64,000 nucleotides of DNA from Perognathus longimembris pacificus (taxonomy: Eukaryota; Chordata; Mammalia; Rodentia; Heteromyidae), in NCBI RefSeq assembly GCF_023159225.1, contig NC_063171.1:6100386-6164385 (forward strand). The letters run 5' to 3'. Position numbers and translations under genes: made by a program. The stretch's first letter is position 1; each line of letters begins with the position of its first letter. The notes under the pieces are model-generated. The model was given only the letters and a program-made list of their open reading frames with translations, had not been told where the DNA came from and searched no databases. Of this stretch, positions 12,915 to 23,286 are shown one piece after another.

Positions 12915-13644
12915 CTATTTTACAGGTTGCCATTTACCGTAAGGTGCTGTGTTTGAGCATTGTAGGCATGTTCAAATGGCCACCGTGGGTGCTGAAAATT
13001 TCTGTTTCTCTCTGAAGTCAGGAACTGACCTGGAGTGCCATCCCACAATAATTCCTTTAGGGAACCTTTGGCCCAACACAAGAGTATAGGCTCCCACTTG
13101 TTGATCCTGAACTATGGATACTGGGGTTAACTGGTGTCAGCTTGGCATCTTGCTGTGAAAATGCTTAGAAGTGAATCCCCACCTGCAGATCCATGTAATA
13201 GGCTCATATGAATTCCTGGAGGCCGAGGCAGGGACTTGGACATCAGGTTACCAGACCTGTATCATGTACTTCACTGAATTCTCAAGCTCCCTGTGAACCT
13301 GTTCCTTGACCATGACCCTGATCAGGCCACGGACAACTCAGCCATCATTCTGCTAGCAATGGGGAAATGTGCCCCCCAATTTCCTGTGTTCCAGTCTGCA
13401 GCTCTAGCCTTCAATGTGACGAACTAGAAGTTGCAGGATAGGAGAAGGGCTCATAAACCAAAGTTCTCAAAACATGTGTTTAGTAGCTTCCACAGGGTTT
13501 TAATTTTACTTGATAGGAGCAACACAACCTCTGTAGAGAGAATATTTTAGTTCAAGCAGCCAAGATTGTACTGGACCACCTTTAGTCCTTGTGACAGCTA
13601 TATTGGTTTTGTGCCTGATTTAGCACTTTTGTGACTACTAGGAA
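12915..13644. other. No recognised gene
   Basis: Continuation of the unassigned sequence seen at 12426-12679. No ORF, RNA or transposon is recognised. The text is exon-like in base composition but riddled with stops. Confidence 0.4.
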
Positions 13645-13845
13645 AGATTTTTGGCCAGTACTGGGACTTGAATGGAAGGCCTGGGCTCTGTCCCTGAGCC
13701 TCTCTGTGATCAAGGCTAGTGCTCTACGACTTGATCCAGAGTCACTTCCACCTTTTTGTATTTATGTGGTACTGGGGAATCAAACACAGGGCTTTATGCA
13801 TGCTAGTCAAGTACTCAACCACTAAGCCACACTCCAAGATGCTAG
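13645..13845 (-). mobile_element. Old ID-like SINE
   Basis: A diverged minus-strand copy of the same SINE. Reversed body and head segments are recognisable (gtggtactggggaatcaaac near 13766) but carry many substitutions, and no target duplication can be picked out. Older than the other copies. Confidence 0.75.
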
Positions 13846-14764
13846 GAAAAGATTTTTTTAATTCATACTAAGCTTGGCAGACCTTTAGCCTCCATCAGGC
13901 TTATAAGGCTGGAAATTAAGAAGGCACCGGAACCTTGCAAATTTCCCTGCTTCCTTGAAGACATCTTAATATTGTGAAAGACTTCCCTGTCTCTTAAGTC
14001 TTCACTCCACAAGCCTACAAGTTTGTGAGGTCTTTTCATGGTAGACCCACCTAGGTATCAGTTCACTCCACCCAGTTTCTCAGGAGGAAAAGAAAAAAAG
14101 AAATAAAGTGTTTAGCTACTTGGCCTCCCTCTCCATGGAAATAGAGACACATACTGCCAATCTCTACTTGCTCTGCTTTGGAAAGTTGCTACGCCTCTAT
14201 CCATATTCACAGATACAGACTGGGGGGGGGGGTGGAGGGCTGTGTGTGTAAAAAAAAAGCCCCAATGGCTCTAAGGAGCCCAGGGCAGTGTTCTATGGTG
14301 ACAGGTGCTGGCAGAGGCTAAGGGATTCTTAAATGCTCCGGGATCTTCTCCCTGAAACCTCATAGTTCCCTTTAGTACTTGGGAATAAGGACTGGATCTA
14401 GTTCTCCTAAGACTTAGCCTAAGCACATGAGGTATGGAGTAGAGGCTCTTCAAGCTCAAGGGCTAGGCAAGGGAGCCAAGGGCTTATGAGAACAATGAGC
14501 AAAGACTAGAGGTGTATACAAGGAGACTGTGAAAGGCAGAACTTCCATTGACTGGAGGGTATCATCAGTAATGGACTCTAGCATGACTATCAGACCAGAG
14601 ATTGCTGCAACACAAGACAGTGTTACCAGAGAGCCAAGACTCTACCCCACGGACACATAGGCCAGACCCCAGTGTGTCCATAGGAGAGATCACACTGGCC
14701 ACACAAAGTAGGACAGCACATGATAAGTGTCTTTGGCTGGATTGTGGGAGGGAAGATGAAGCAA
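13846..14764. other. Unique flank left of the inverted repeat
   Basis: No gene recognised. Contains a G10 run at 14222-14231 and an A-run near 14251. It ends at the outer boundary of the left palindrome arm, where similarity to the right side stops abruptly. Confidence 0.6.
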
Positions 14765-15487
14765 GGGTTATTTGAATATTTGTCCAAGCAAAGCTTTTCA
14801 ATTGGAGAGCTTCTGAACCCATCCTTGAATTTGGTTAGGAAAGACCCCTCTGGTTAACACTCAGTGAGAGGTAATTAACTATTCTACCAACACACCCAAG
14901 GTTTGTAAATTCTAATCCCTACTGTGTGTTAAGGACAGCAGCTTGGGCTATGGAGGTGGAAGACCCAAGCTCGAATCCCGATTGTACTAATGGCTTTTGA
15001 ACCCATCCCAGGCCCCTAATGTAAAGAGGACCAAGAACATACAGCCAGTGCCTAACCAAAAGGTACTCAAATGGTCTGAGGGCAGAGGACTGACCTTCTC
15101 TGGGATGAAGCATAAATACCAGCAGAGGCAGACAAAAGCAGGACTCTAGTACCTGGATTTGGCACACTAGCATGCAGTCTTTCACAGTGCATGGGAATAC
15201 AGGAAAAGCTGTTGCAACCTCCCACTCAACGTGCAACAGGAAATGGCTAGGGACAGGAATAACAGAATACCCCTAGTACTAGTAGAGGTTTTGAATGAAC
15301 CAGTATAGAATACAGGCTTAGATCTCGAAGCCTATTAAATAAGATTTGTCAGCCCCAACCAGTTAACTCTTTGCTAAGTCATACACACTGTCCATCTTCA
15401 GATAATGCTTAGCTGCTATGGAGTGACAAGTTAAAGAGAGGTAAGTAACTTCAATAGGCTGTGCTCCTTCCACTGTGTGACAGTCTT

Positions 15488-15700
15488 TTTTTCTTTTTTT
15501 TTTTTTTTGGCCAGCCCTAGGCCGTGAACTCAGGGCCTGAGCACTGTCCCTGGCTTCTTTTTTGCTCAAGGCTAGCACTCTGCCACTTGAGCCACAGCGC
15601 CACTTCTGGCCATTTTCTGTATATGTGGTGCTGGGGAATCGAACCCAGGGCCTCATGTATACGAGGCAAGCACTCTTGCCACTAGGCCATATCCCCAGCC
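15488..15700 (-). mobile_element. ID-like SINE present in the left arm only
   Basis: Minus-strand SINE with a perfect 17-base duplication cactgtgtgacagtctt (15471-15487 and 15701-15717). The right arm has the uninterrupted empty site at 32472-32488, so the SINE inserted after the arms were formed and has not been copied or erased by conversion. Confidence 0.97.
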
Positions 15701-16464
15701 CACTGTGTGACAGTCTTGATGTTGCCAACAGTATGTTCTTAGAAGTAGATTTACTATACTAAGCTCACTCATACTCAAAAGGAACTGGTGGGGGTGGCTC
15801 CTTAACCCTCAGGGAGTTATAAGCCAGTGTAGCACTGTCTGCAGGTATTGTAGCTTCACCAGTTTTCGTGAGTCAATTCCACAGTGGGCTGGCTCAACTG
15901 AGAAGTTTACTGAGAAGCCCCAGGAAGGATGCAGTAACCACTTCTGTCAGGACTAGGGAACATTTCCAAAAAGTAGATAACATATTAAAGTGAGATCAGA
16001 CAAATAATTTCTCTTCTGCAAAATCTAGAACCTGAAAGAGGACCAGGAGATTAAATGGACTATTTGAGGGTAGCCAGAAGAAGGTAGGAGAAGATGCAGA
16101 GTGAGAGGGACAACATGATAAATTTGGTGCATTAAAGGGAAAAAGGTCATAAATGGATTGTACTCAGGTTAGGAAGGGGGATTCAAAATAGAATCAGAAT
16201 TTCAGATGCTAGAGGTATGTATAGAAATACCACAGTGAAATCCCTCCCTTTGGATACTATATACTGAGTTTTCCAAAAAGTCACCTATTGTTTCCTCTGA
16301 AGAATTTAGAACCCAGAGGTTAATGCTTTTAGGTAGATTTACACAGGTTAGGCGTTTCCTAACCAGTCCTTCAATGAGGGCAGGCAGGAAGCCAAGTAGC
16401 AGAGCCCAGCTATTCAGTACTTTTACCCTTAGAGGAGGCAGTCACACCGCCCAGGTTCTCAGGT

Positions 16465-16735
16465 GATTTTTTTCCCTATCTTTAATTTTTTTTTTATCAT
16501 CAAGGTGATGTACAGAGGTGATGTACAGAGGGGTTACAGTTACATGAGTCAGGCAAAGAGTACATTTCTTTTTGGACAATGTCACTCTTCCCTCCCTCTC
16601 TCCCATGTTTTCCCTCCCATCCCACCTATAAGTTGTATAGTTCATTTTCAAATAGTGTCCACTGAATACCACTGCTGCATTTGTTCACCCTCTGTCCCTC
16701 CCCTTAACCCGCCCAAAGACGTGTAAACAAACAGA
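16465..16735 (-). mobile_element. L1 3'UTR-like fragment, left-arm copy
   Basis: Reverse-oriented sequence starting with a T-run and a segment ending tgtacagaggggttacag, the same motif that ends the L1 copies elsewhere in the window, followed by a pyrimidine-rich stretch (polypurine on the L1 strand) typical of rodent L1 3'UTRs. The mirror copy lies at 31482-31735. The left copy has an extra 13-base tandem duplication near 16505-16530. Confidence 0.6.
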
Positions 16736-17932
16736 ACACAAAGGAAAGAAAACAAAACCAGGAGAAAAGACAGAAACCTTGTTTCCATTTTCAGGTGAGT
16801 ATCTTGAACCTAATTTTGCCTGAGGCGAGTAGAAGTGAGTAACTCCACACCCTACCCTTTGTCTCAGCTGATAGAATTGACCCTCCATCCAATTTAGGCT
16901 AAAGTAAGAACTACCAAGCAGATCTTCAAGAAAACAAAAACCCTTGTATGTCTTACTGTAGTCAGTGAGTAGACATTTTCCACCACAGGCTAGACATCCT
17001 CTCTAGCAAGACACAGGCTGTGGAGAGGCAGCCCACATCAGGCCATCTGGAGATGGAGATGGGTGTAAATCACTCACTCCTTGTAAATGAACTCAGGGAC
17101 TAAGGATGAACTGGAAAGGAGAGGGGAAATGAATTTCCAACAGCTCTGAGATGACAGTGACAGAAAGTCTCCACACTAAACCAGCATTCCTTCCAGAAGG
17201 ACCAGTCAACACAGCAAGCCTGCAGCTCCCAAGGAACAGTACCCACACCTTGCTCCCTGTTGATCTGGCTAGCATCTGGCACTGGGCCTTACATGGGGGT
17301 GGGGGTGGGGAATGGAGCGGGCCAGGTCAGAGAACAGAAAAACTTATTTCCTTGAAGCATAAGAATATAATGAGAGGGCTGAAAGTGAGGAAGTGAGTGG
17401 ATGGGCCTTGAATAAACATTCAGAACCATCTAGTTCTCCTTTCTGTTCCTACCTAAAGCCTCCCAAACCGGAGATCTCCCACACAACTCTCGTCTATCCT
17501 GTTGGCATGAACAGGGTCAGAGGACACGTTAGGTTGCTGCAGAGCCACACATCAAGTACTCACTTTCATTACTTGATGATGCACTTAGAATACATTTGAA
17601 AGCCATTTCCCTCTTATCTGTAGCTTCTATCTCCCTAACACACCTGAAGCCAAGTTTATCACCCAATTGAGGTAACTACAAACAGCATGCCCAAAGCTAA
17701 CCCAGAAGACCCTCAAATATTTGTGTCAAGAGTTGTTTTAAAAACACCTGAAGATCTAAAGCAAGCCTAGGGGATGCACACTTTGACAATTCCCTCAAGA
17801 ATTCACATCAGCTTCAAATTATCTAGAACACTGTTCTGTTGGAACACATGCACTCCTCTGCTTTGGAGTCAAGGCCTGAGAACATGGTACTGCAGTCCTA
17901 GCAACAAACATGTGACAGACAGTTCAAGATAC

Positions 17933-18240
17933 TGAGGTGCCAGACTTTGAAGTCAGGCCCCACCACGTGAACCCCATTTTAGAATCGAACCCTGAGCCAA
18001 TCAGATTTGTACCTGTGTTCTAATCTCGCTTGCACAGCTGATTGTTTTAACCTTGTTCTTTGCCTTTATAAGCCCTGTGTAATCACAGCTCGGGGCTTCC
18101 TCCTAACCTCCGCTGTGTCGGTGGGTAGGACGAGGCCCGAGTTGGCAGCTCGTTAAATAAAGCCTTGCCTTGCTTTTGCATTTCGGAGTGTCTGAATCTC
18201 GGTGGTCTTCTTGGGGGTGGTCTTGCAACTTGGCACAACA
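17933..18240 (+). repeat. 5' LTR
   Basis: Begins TGAGGTGCC and ends GGCACAACA. TATA-like tttataag at about 18066 and polyadenylation hexamer aataaa at 18156-18161 mark U3/R. I could find no difference from the 3' LTR. Confidence 0.97.
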
Positions 18241-18242
18241 TT

Positions 18243-18260
18243 TGGGGTTTCGTCCGGGAT
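18243..18260 (+). promoter_or_regulatory. Retroviral primer binding site, tRNA-Pro-like
   Basis: An 18-base site two bases after the LTR, tggggtttcgtccgggat. It matches the tRNA-Pro type used by many gammaretroviruses except for two internal bases. Confidence 0.85.
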
Positions 18261-18290
18261 AGCCCCAGAGACCCCGAGATCCCAGACTCC

Positions 18291-18300
18291 GAAGGTAAGA
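18291..18300 (+). promoter_or_regulatory. Probable 5' splice donor in the retroviral leader
   Basis: gaaggtaaga is a near-consensus donor with GT at 18295-18296, placed as in gammaretroviral leaders shortly after the primer binding site. With env absent, its acceptor, if any, would be cellular. Confidence 0.5.
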
Positions 18301-18436
18301 AAACAGCACTGTTCATTTGTCTTGTCCTGTAATTTGTCTGATTTGCTTTTGCTTGCAGGGCGCGAGTCAGTTTGGTTTTTGGCCGGAACTGACCAGGAGG
18401 ACCTCCTAAACGAGACTCAACCCGCCCACCTTGTAC

Positions 18437-18705
18437 TTGGGTCTTCTCCTTCTGCTTATCTGGCAGGAGGTTGTGGGCCAACTTGGGTCCACTCCTCCCG
18501 TACCCTGGCAGGAGGTTGTGGGCCAACTTGGGAGATCTCCAACTCGTAACTCGGGTCCACTCCTTCTGCACCCTTGCAGGAGGTTGTGGGCCAACTCGGG
18601 TCCACTCCTTCTTACAGGAGGTTGTGGGCCAACTCGGGTCCATTCCTTCTGCACCCTTGTAGGAGGTTGTGGGCCAGCTTGGGAGATCTCCAACTCGTAA
18701 CTTTT
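18437..18705 (+). repeat. Leader tandem repeats (five partial copies)
   Basis: Five occurrences of the core aggaggttgtgggccaact (the last with agct) are spaced 35-70 bases apart, alternating with gggtccactccttct-type segments. Two copies share an added gggagatctccaactcgtaac module. This leader expansion creates antisense ORFs (up to 186 codons) that are artefacts. Its position corresponds to the packaging-signal region of gammaretroviruses; any role in packaging is inference. Confidence 0.9.
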
Positions 18706-19054
18706 CTTAGGCCTGTGTGTTTTCCTCCTTTTGTATTAATTGTTTTGTTTTTGTAGCCTTTTGGAAGAAATTTGGAAGTAAAATTGTCCTAAATAATTAT
18801 TGCAAAGTGAGAAAAGGAGAATTATGGCTACCAAAATGTTTAATTGCCATTCCAGCTTCTTTGTAGGTTTTTTTGTAACAGTTTCCAGCAGGCCCACAGA
18901 GAAGCACAGGTGATTCCTACAAGTTTGTCAAGATCTAATACTGACCCTTAATAAGTTCCAGGTAAGAGAGCATGCTTAAAAACTACTTCTGTGTGGACCA
19001 CCTTGTTGCTTATAATTGGAGTAAAGTGGCCCCTTATAAGACTCATTGATCTGA

Positions 19055-19230
19055 ATCTGCGGTTCGAAGCCAGCCCGGGCAAAGAAAGGTCCCTGTGAGA
19101 GGCTTGTCTCTAATCAGCCAGCAGAGTGCTGGGAATGGAGTAGTGTGGAGCTCAAAAGTGGTACGGTGCTAGTCTTGAGCTGGAGAGCTGAGGGACAGCA
19201 CTCAGGCCCTGAGTCCAAGTCGAAAGTCAC
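19055..19230 (+). mobile_element. SINE-like segment carried inside the retroviral element
   Basis: Includes ggttcgaagccagcccgggc and a body ending gggacagcactcaggccctgagtcc, matching the conserved ends of B4/ID-type SINEs seen in the window. It lies in what should be retroviral interior, so an ancestor of this element had probably already acquired it. No clear target duplication seen. Confidence 0.65.
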
Positions 19231-19499
19231 TCCTCCTGGGACAAAAGTGATGGAGCATCCAGAGGCAGTAAGCCACTGCTTGGATGGCAGAGATGGTGTC
19301 AGATCCTAGAGTCACTACTGTTGGCCTTTCAAAAGTTAAAGCCGGGAAGTCCTAGAAGAATAGTTCATAAGCATGCCTTTCCAATGCCCATGTCTGTCTA
19401 CTGGGCAGGAATTTGCCAGTCATCTGTGATAGTGGTTAGTAAGGGTAAGTTTGTCAAATGAGAGGATAGATTAAAATCTCACCCCCCGCATTTACTCAA

Positions 19500-20080
19500 A
19501 GCCCTGACTGGCAGTGAGAATTTTAAGCTCATACATCTGTTTAGTAAAGAAAGCTTGTAGACCTGAGATTGTGTCCTTATTGAGATCTGTTAAAGGCCTG
19601 CAAAGGTATATTGTTAAAAATTGCAAGATCTGTCAGCTTACCAATGCCCCCAATCAACAGATTACTAAAGGAGCTCGCCTCTGTGGGAATAGGCCAGGCG
19701 TGTATTGGGAAGTAGATTTCACAGAAATTACAAATATTTGCTAGTTTTTGTAGACACCTTTTCAGGATGGGTTGAAGTCTATCCAACAAAGCATGAGACT
19801 GCGAATGTAGTGGCTAAGAAGATCCTGAAAGAAATCCTACCCAGGAGACTAAACTCCTTAGAACCACGGTGGAAGGGACCCTAGACGGCATCGCCACTTG
19901 GGTTCATTGCTTCCACGCCAGGCCAGCTGACCCCTTTGCCCTGGATGACAACTACCGTGATGGAACATGGGAGGTCTCCAAGCACCCAACTCAGCCGCTT
20001 TGCCTTCGCCTCAAGACTGAGACTAAGGTTATAGGTTCCTGGCTAGGTAAGGTCTACGCCCCTGAGTCAGCCTGAAGAAG
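19500..20080 (+). pseudogene. pol: Retroviral pol (integrase) remnant
   Basis: Two separated pieces in different frames resemble gammaretroviral integrase. The first (19514-19850) has the zinc-binding CxxC end and the start of the catalytic core. The second (about 19855-20080) resembles the C-terminal region. The catalytic centre between them, reverse transcriptase, gag and env are missing, and frames are broken. The element cannot encode its own integrase. Confidence 0.8.
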
Positions 20081-20255
20081 TTACAGAAGATGGATGATCT
20101 TCACCCATCAGCCCCCCTTTAAAACCGAGGGACCAGAGTTATTTTCGGATACTACTTTTGGCCCTACTGGCCCATGCCTTACCTCTATATCATCCCCTAG
20201 ACATGCAAGCCATTGAAATGGACAGAATGGAGCCATGATTGGCTCCCAAGGTACC

Positions 20256-20274
20256 AAAAAGAAAAAGGGGGAAA
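20256..20274 (+). promoter_or_regulatory. Polypurine tract
   Basis: An uninterrupted purine run (A and G only) abutting the 3' LTR, as needed to prime retroviral plus-strand synthesis. Confidence 0.92.
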
Positions 20275-20582
20275 TGAGGTGCCAGACTTTGAAGTCAGGC
20301 CCCACCACGTGAACCCCATTTTAGAATCGAACCCTGAGCCAATCAGATTTGTACCTGTGTTCTAATCTCGCTTGCACAGCTGATTGTTTTAACCTTGTTC
20401 TTTGCCTTTATAAGCCCTGTGTAATCACAGCTCGGGGCTTCCTCCTAACCTCCGCTGTGTCGGTGGGTAGGACGAGGCCCGAGTTGGCAGCTCGTTAAAT
20501 AAAGCCTTGCCTTGCTTTTGCATTTCGGAGTGTCTGAATCTCGGTGGTCTTCTTGGGGGTGGTCTTGCAACTTGGCACAACA
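20275..20582 (+). repeat. 3' LTR
   Basis: 308 bases, same length as the 5' LTR and, as far as I can read, identical in sequence. Followed by the target duplication atac. Confidence 0.97.
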
Positions 20583-22534
20583 ATACTAGTTTGATAAGAC
20601 ACTAGCTTTAAGCTAGCGTGTTAGAACTGGCTGGGCAGAAAAAGTACAGGAGACAGAACCAAGCAGAGACCAAGCATTGGAGGTCTTCAAGGTCAGATAG
20701 CTCTGCAACATATAGCTGGAGAAGTTTCAGAGCACTACAGTGAGGACCTGGGTAGATGCAACAAAGCTTGTCAGGACACTATAAAGCTCAGCTGAGTTGG
20801 AACTGGGAGCCAGGCAATGACTGAGCTCGAGCTAAGCATGGAATTTGTACTTTTAACGTAACTGGATTTGGCAGACTGGAACATCAGGGCAGTTTGGAGT
20901 AGAAAGGTAACATCAGAGGTGAAATTTCTGGCCAGTACAATTTGAAACATGAAAACATCAGGCACTGTGAAAACAGAAATCAAGAAAGTCAGCAGTAGGG
21001 AGGAGAAAAAGACATTACGTGGTTTCAGTTGCCTCTGACACCAAGGAGATAGCTGGTTATGAAAAATGCCAATCGGTGGAGCCAATGATATGGAGGTCTC
21101 TGCTGATTAAAGGTTTACAGAGGGACTAGTGAACCAAAGGTAGGATGGCTCCACCTGGCTCCACTAAACTAAGTATTGTTGAGCCCAACAGATGAGACAG
21201 CTCAACTGAGATCACCCTCAGGAGACAGCCACAGGAATGGGCTGGAAGGCCTTCCATTTAATCCCTTAGTATTCTGCTGTGTTGTTTTCTTTAGGTGTAA
21301 GTAATTCTTTAGCTGCTGATTTTTTTTTTCTTTTACTGCTGACAGCCACACACCCTCCACAGCATCCAAACTTTTTACCCTAATGTATAACTTAAGCACT
21401 TGAGCGGAAAGTTAAAGCCACAGAGACCAGCATCCTGCCAGAGACTTAGACATCTCTTTTGTAGCCACCTGTGACATCAACTCCAACAAAGCTTTATGCA
21501 CACATATGAAGCTGATGCCTTGTGTTTCCTCACAAGAGTTCTGAGCACAAGAGCGGGTATAGTAATAGCACTTACTTTGTCAGTCTCAGTGAAGAGGTTA
21601 AAGTCCTCATTTCTCAGAAGTGGAAAACATAGCTCCGCACCACACACATACACACTTGTTGACTCATTCTGTAGTAAAGTAACCTTTTTGCCACTAGCCT
21701 CCAGTTACAAATTCATGTTATTTCTTGAATGGGTTGTGGCCTCATCCATTTAAGGCTCAGGGTAAAAGGCAAGTAACGCCTCAGAGAAAAGTGGGAATGC
21801 TGACCAGAAGAAATGCAGGAAAGAGTCCAGGGGCTTCAAGATTCAAGTGTGGGGATTAGGAAAGATGACCAACCCGTCTCACTGAGAAACAGGAAGTACT
21901 TAGGAAACTTTGTATTTGTCAGGATAATTTTTTGTAATACTAGGTAGGCAACAGCATTCACCGAGGCTCTGAAGGCAGCCACTGTCGGGCTTTCTTGTTC
22001 CTAAGCCACAGTGAAAATGGAGAGGTGACCCACAGAGGGCAGGCAAGTTTGTCCTAACAGCCTAGGCCTTTCACATAGCTCCTAGAGGACATGTTAAGAA
22101 CTGGTTTTGCTTTGTTCAACCTGGAGCTTATGTAGGCTTTAAGCTACAATCCACAAAAGACCACCAGGCCTGCCCCATTAAGACAGATAAGCCAGGGAGC
22201 CCACAGGAACCATGTGACCCAACAACCCAGGTGAGCCACAGGAGAGGCAGAGGGGAGGCTTTTTTTGGCAGCATTTCTAAAGTCAGGCACATTGGACACT
22301 CCTGAAAAATACAGTTTGAAAGTAGAGTCAACAGAATATTCTGGGCAGGATAGTGGAGGAAAAAGCTTCAGAGGCTACCCTCCCCTAACCCACCCCAGGC
22401 TTCCTAGTTTGGGTTTCAAGTCTCACAGGTGTTCATTTTGCCGCCCCTCCCACGCCTTCCCACACAAAGATGAGGAAGAGGCCACTCCTGAACTCTGGCA
22501 GCTTTCTTAGCAGCCCTCCAACCCGGTTCTCTTA

Positions 22535-22860
22535 GCACCTATGTACCCTTTGCTTCTTGGTTCTTTTTCTCCAGAGAAAGTTTTGAGAAAGACAGAAGCC
22601 CTCCCCCCAGCCCCTATGTACCTTTTGGAGAAAAAGAACCAAGAAGCAGAGAAATTTTTGATAAAGACAGAAGCCCTCTCCCGCCCCCTCTCCCCCACCC
22701 CCAGCACCTATGTACCCTTTGCTTCTTGGTTCTTTTTCTCCAGAGTTTTGAGAAAGACAGAAGCCCTCCGCCTCCGTCCTGCACACCCCCCCACACCTAT
22801 GTACCCTTTGCTTCTTAGTTCTTTTTATCCAGAGAAAAATTTTTGAGGAAGACAAGCCCC
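22535..22860. repeat. Tandem repeat of 80-100 bp units, left arm
   Basis: Four imperfect units built from cacctatgtaccctttgctt, a cttggttctttttctccaga block and agaaagacagaagccctcc. In one unit (22624-22660) the middle block is inverted (ggagaaaaagaaccaagaag). The mirror copy is at 28012-28337, while the diverged A3 copy has a single unit (about 37948-38020). Short C-rich spacers separate the units, and a C-run follows at 22857-22870. Confidence 0.9.
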
Positions 22861-22879
22861 CCCCCCCCCTTTCTACAGC

Positions 22880-23195
22880 TTTGGCTTCAAGAGAAGGGAA
22901 GCTTCAAGGGGGCTGGGAGGGGTTGGCAGGAGGACTTCCTTGCTTTTTGCAAAAACCCGAGGCTGGCTTTGAGGCAAAGGCCAGGGCTGCCCACTGGATG
23001 GAAAACCCATGGCTCTGCTCCTGGAGGACAAGGTGGGCGCCAGCCGCGGGGAACCCAGCTAGGAGGAGGCCACTTGGGTCCTCCTGTAGCTGCAGAGCCT
23101 CTGGCACCCCTCAAATATCAGCAGGGCAAGCGCAACTTGGGAGGCGCTGCAGGAGCCCCTGAACTGTGAGGGCCTTTTCACTATCCTGGTCTCTG
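22880..23195. promoter_or_regulatory. GC-rich segment at the inner edge of the left arm
   Basis: GC-rich stretch with several CpGs (for example cagccgcggggaac near 23040) and a cacttccgg element (ETS-type GGAAGTG on the minus strand) near 23200. The mirror lies at 27670-27990. It could be a degenerate CpG-island promoter; no transcript evidence is available from sequence alone. Confidence 0.4.
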
Positions 23196-23286
23196 TGCCA
23201 CTTCCGGTGCATGGCTGCAGCTAGGCTGGGTGGCCACCTGTTCAGGCTCTAGGACCCTCAGCTGCTGGGCCTCCTGAGTTGTGTCC

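Larger units (their letters stand above)
17933..20582 (+). mobile_element. Young non-autonomous gammaretrovirus-like element
   Basis: Complete 2,650-base proviral structure: 308-base 5' LTR, primer binding site, leader with splice donor and tandem repeats, a short pol remnant, a polypurine tract and a 308-base 3' LTR. The 4-base duplication atac (17929-17932 and 20583-20586) matches the usual gammaretroviral target size. The LTRs look identical on reading, so the insertion is recent. gag, most of pol and env are absent, so mobilisation must have used proteins supplied by another element. The mirror arm has the empty site near 30283-30290. Confidence 0.96.
14765..23270. repeat. Left arm of the large inverted repeat (A')
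   Basis: Reverse-complementary to 27600-33194. Paired coordinates have a constant sum over long stretches: 47959 at 14765-15471, 48217 at about 16685-17600, 50872 at about 20771-22855. The two jumps are explained mainly by a SINE and an endogenous retrovirus present only here. Blocks of 100 or more codons translate identically in the two arms (for example 14919-15236 and 22532-22855), implying very high nucleotide identity. Similarity weakens in the last 75 bases or so (23195-23270). No conserved coding gene is apparent in the arm. Confidence 0.95.

Noticed and set aside
18083..18643. 186-codon ORF on the minus strand
   Set aside because: It is the antisense of the retroviral LTR and leader tandem repeats; the length comes from the repeat period.
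20771..21085. 104-codon ORF identical in both arms (mirror 29787-30101)
   Set aside because: The A3 counterpart (about 40200-40500) is broken by frameshifts and there is no recognisable family; arm identity alone explains the match.
22535..22860. CRISPR-like regular repeats
   Set aside because: Units are imperfect, spacers are low-complexity, and the sequence is mammalian; it is an ordinary tandem repeat.
22532..23169. Overlapping ORFs of 90-108 codons duplicated in both palindrome arms
   Set aside because: Identity between the arms holds in all frames, including non-coding parts, so it reflects DNA identity and not protein conservation. Several are low-complexity products of the tandem repeat.
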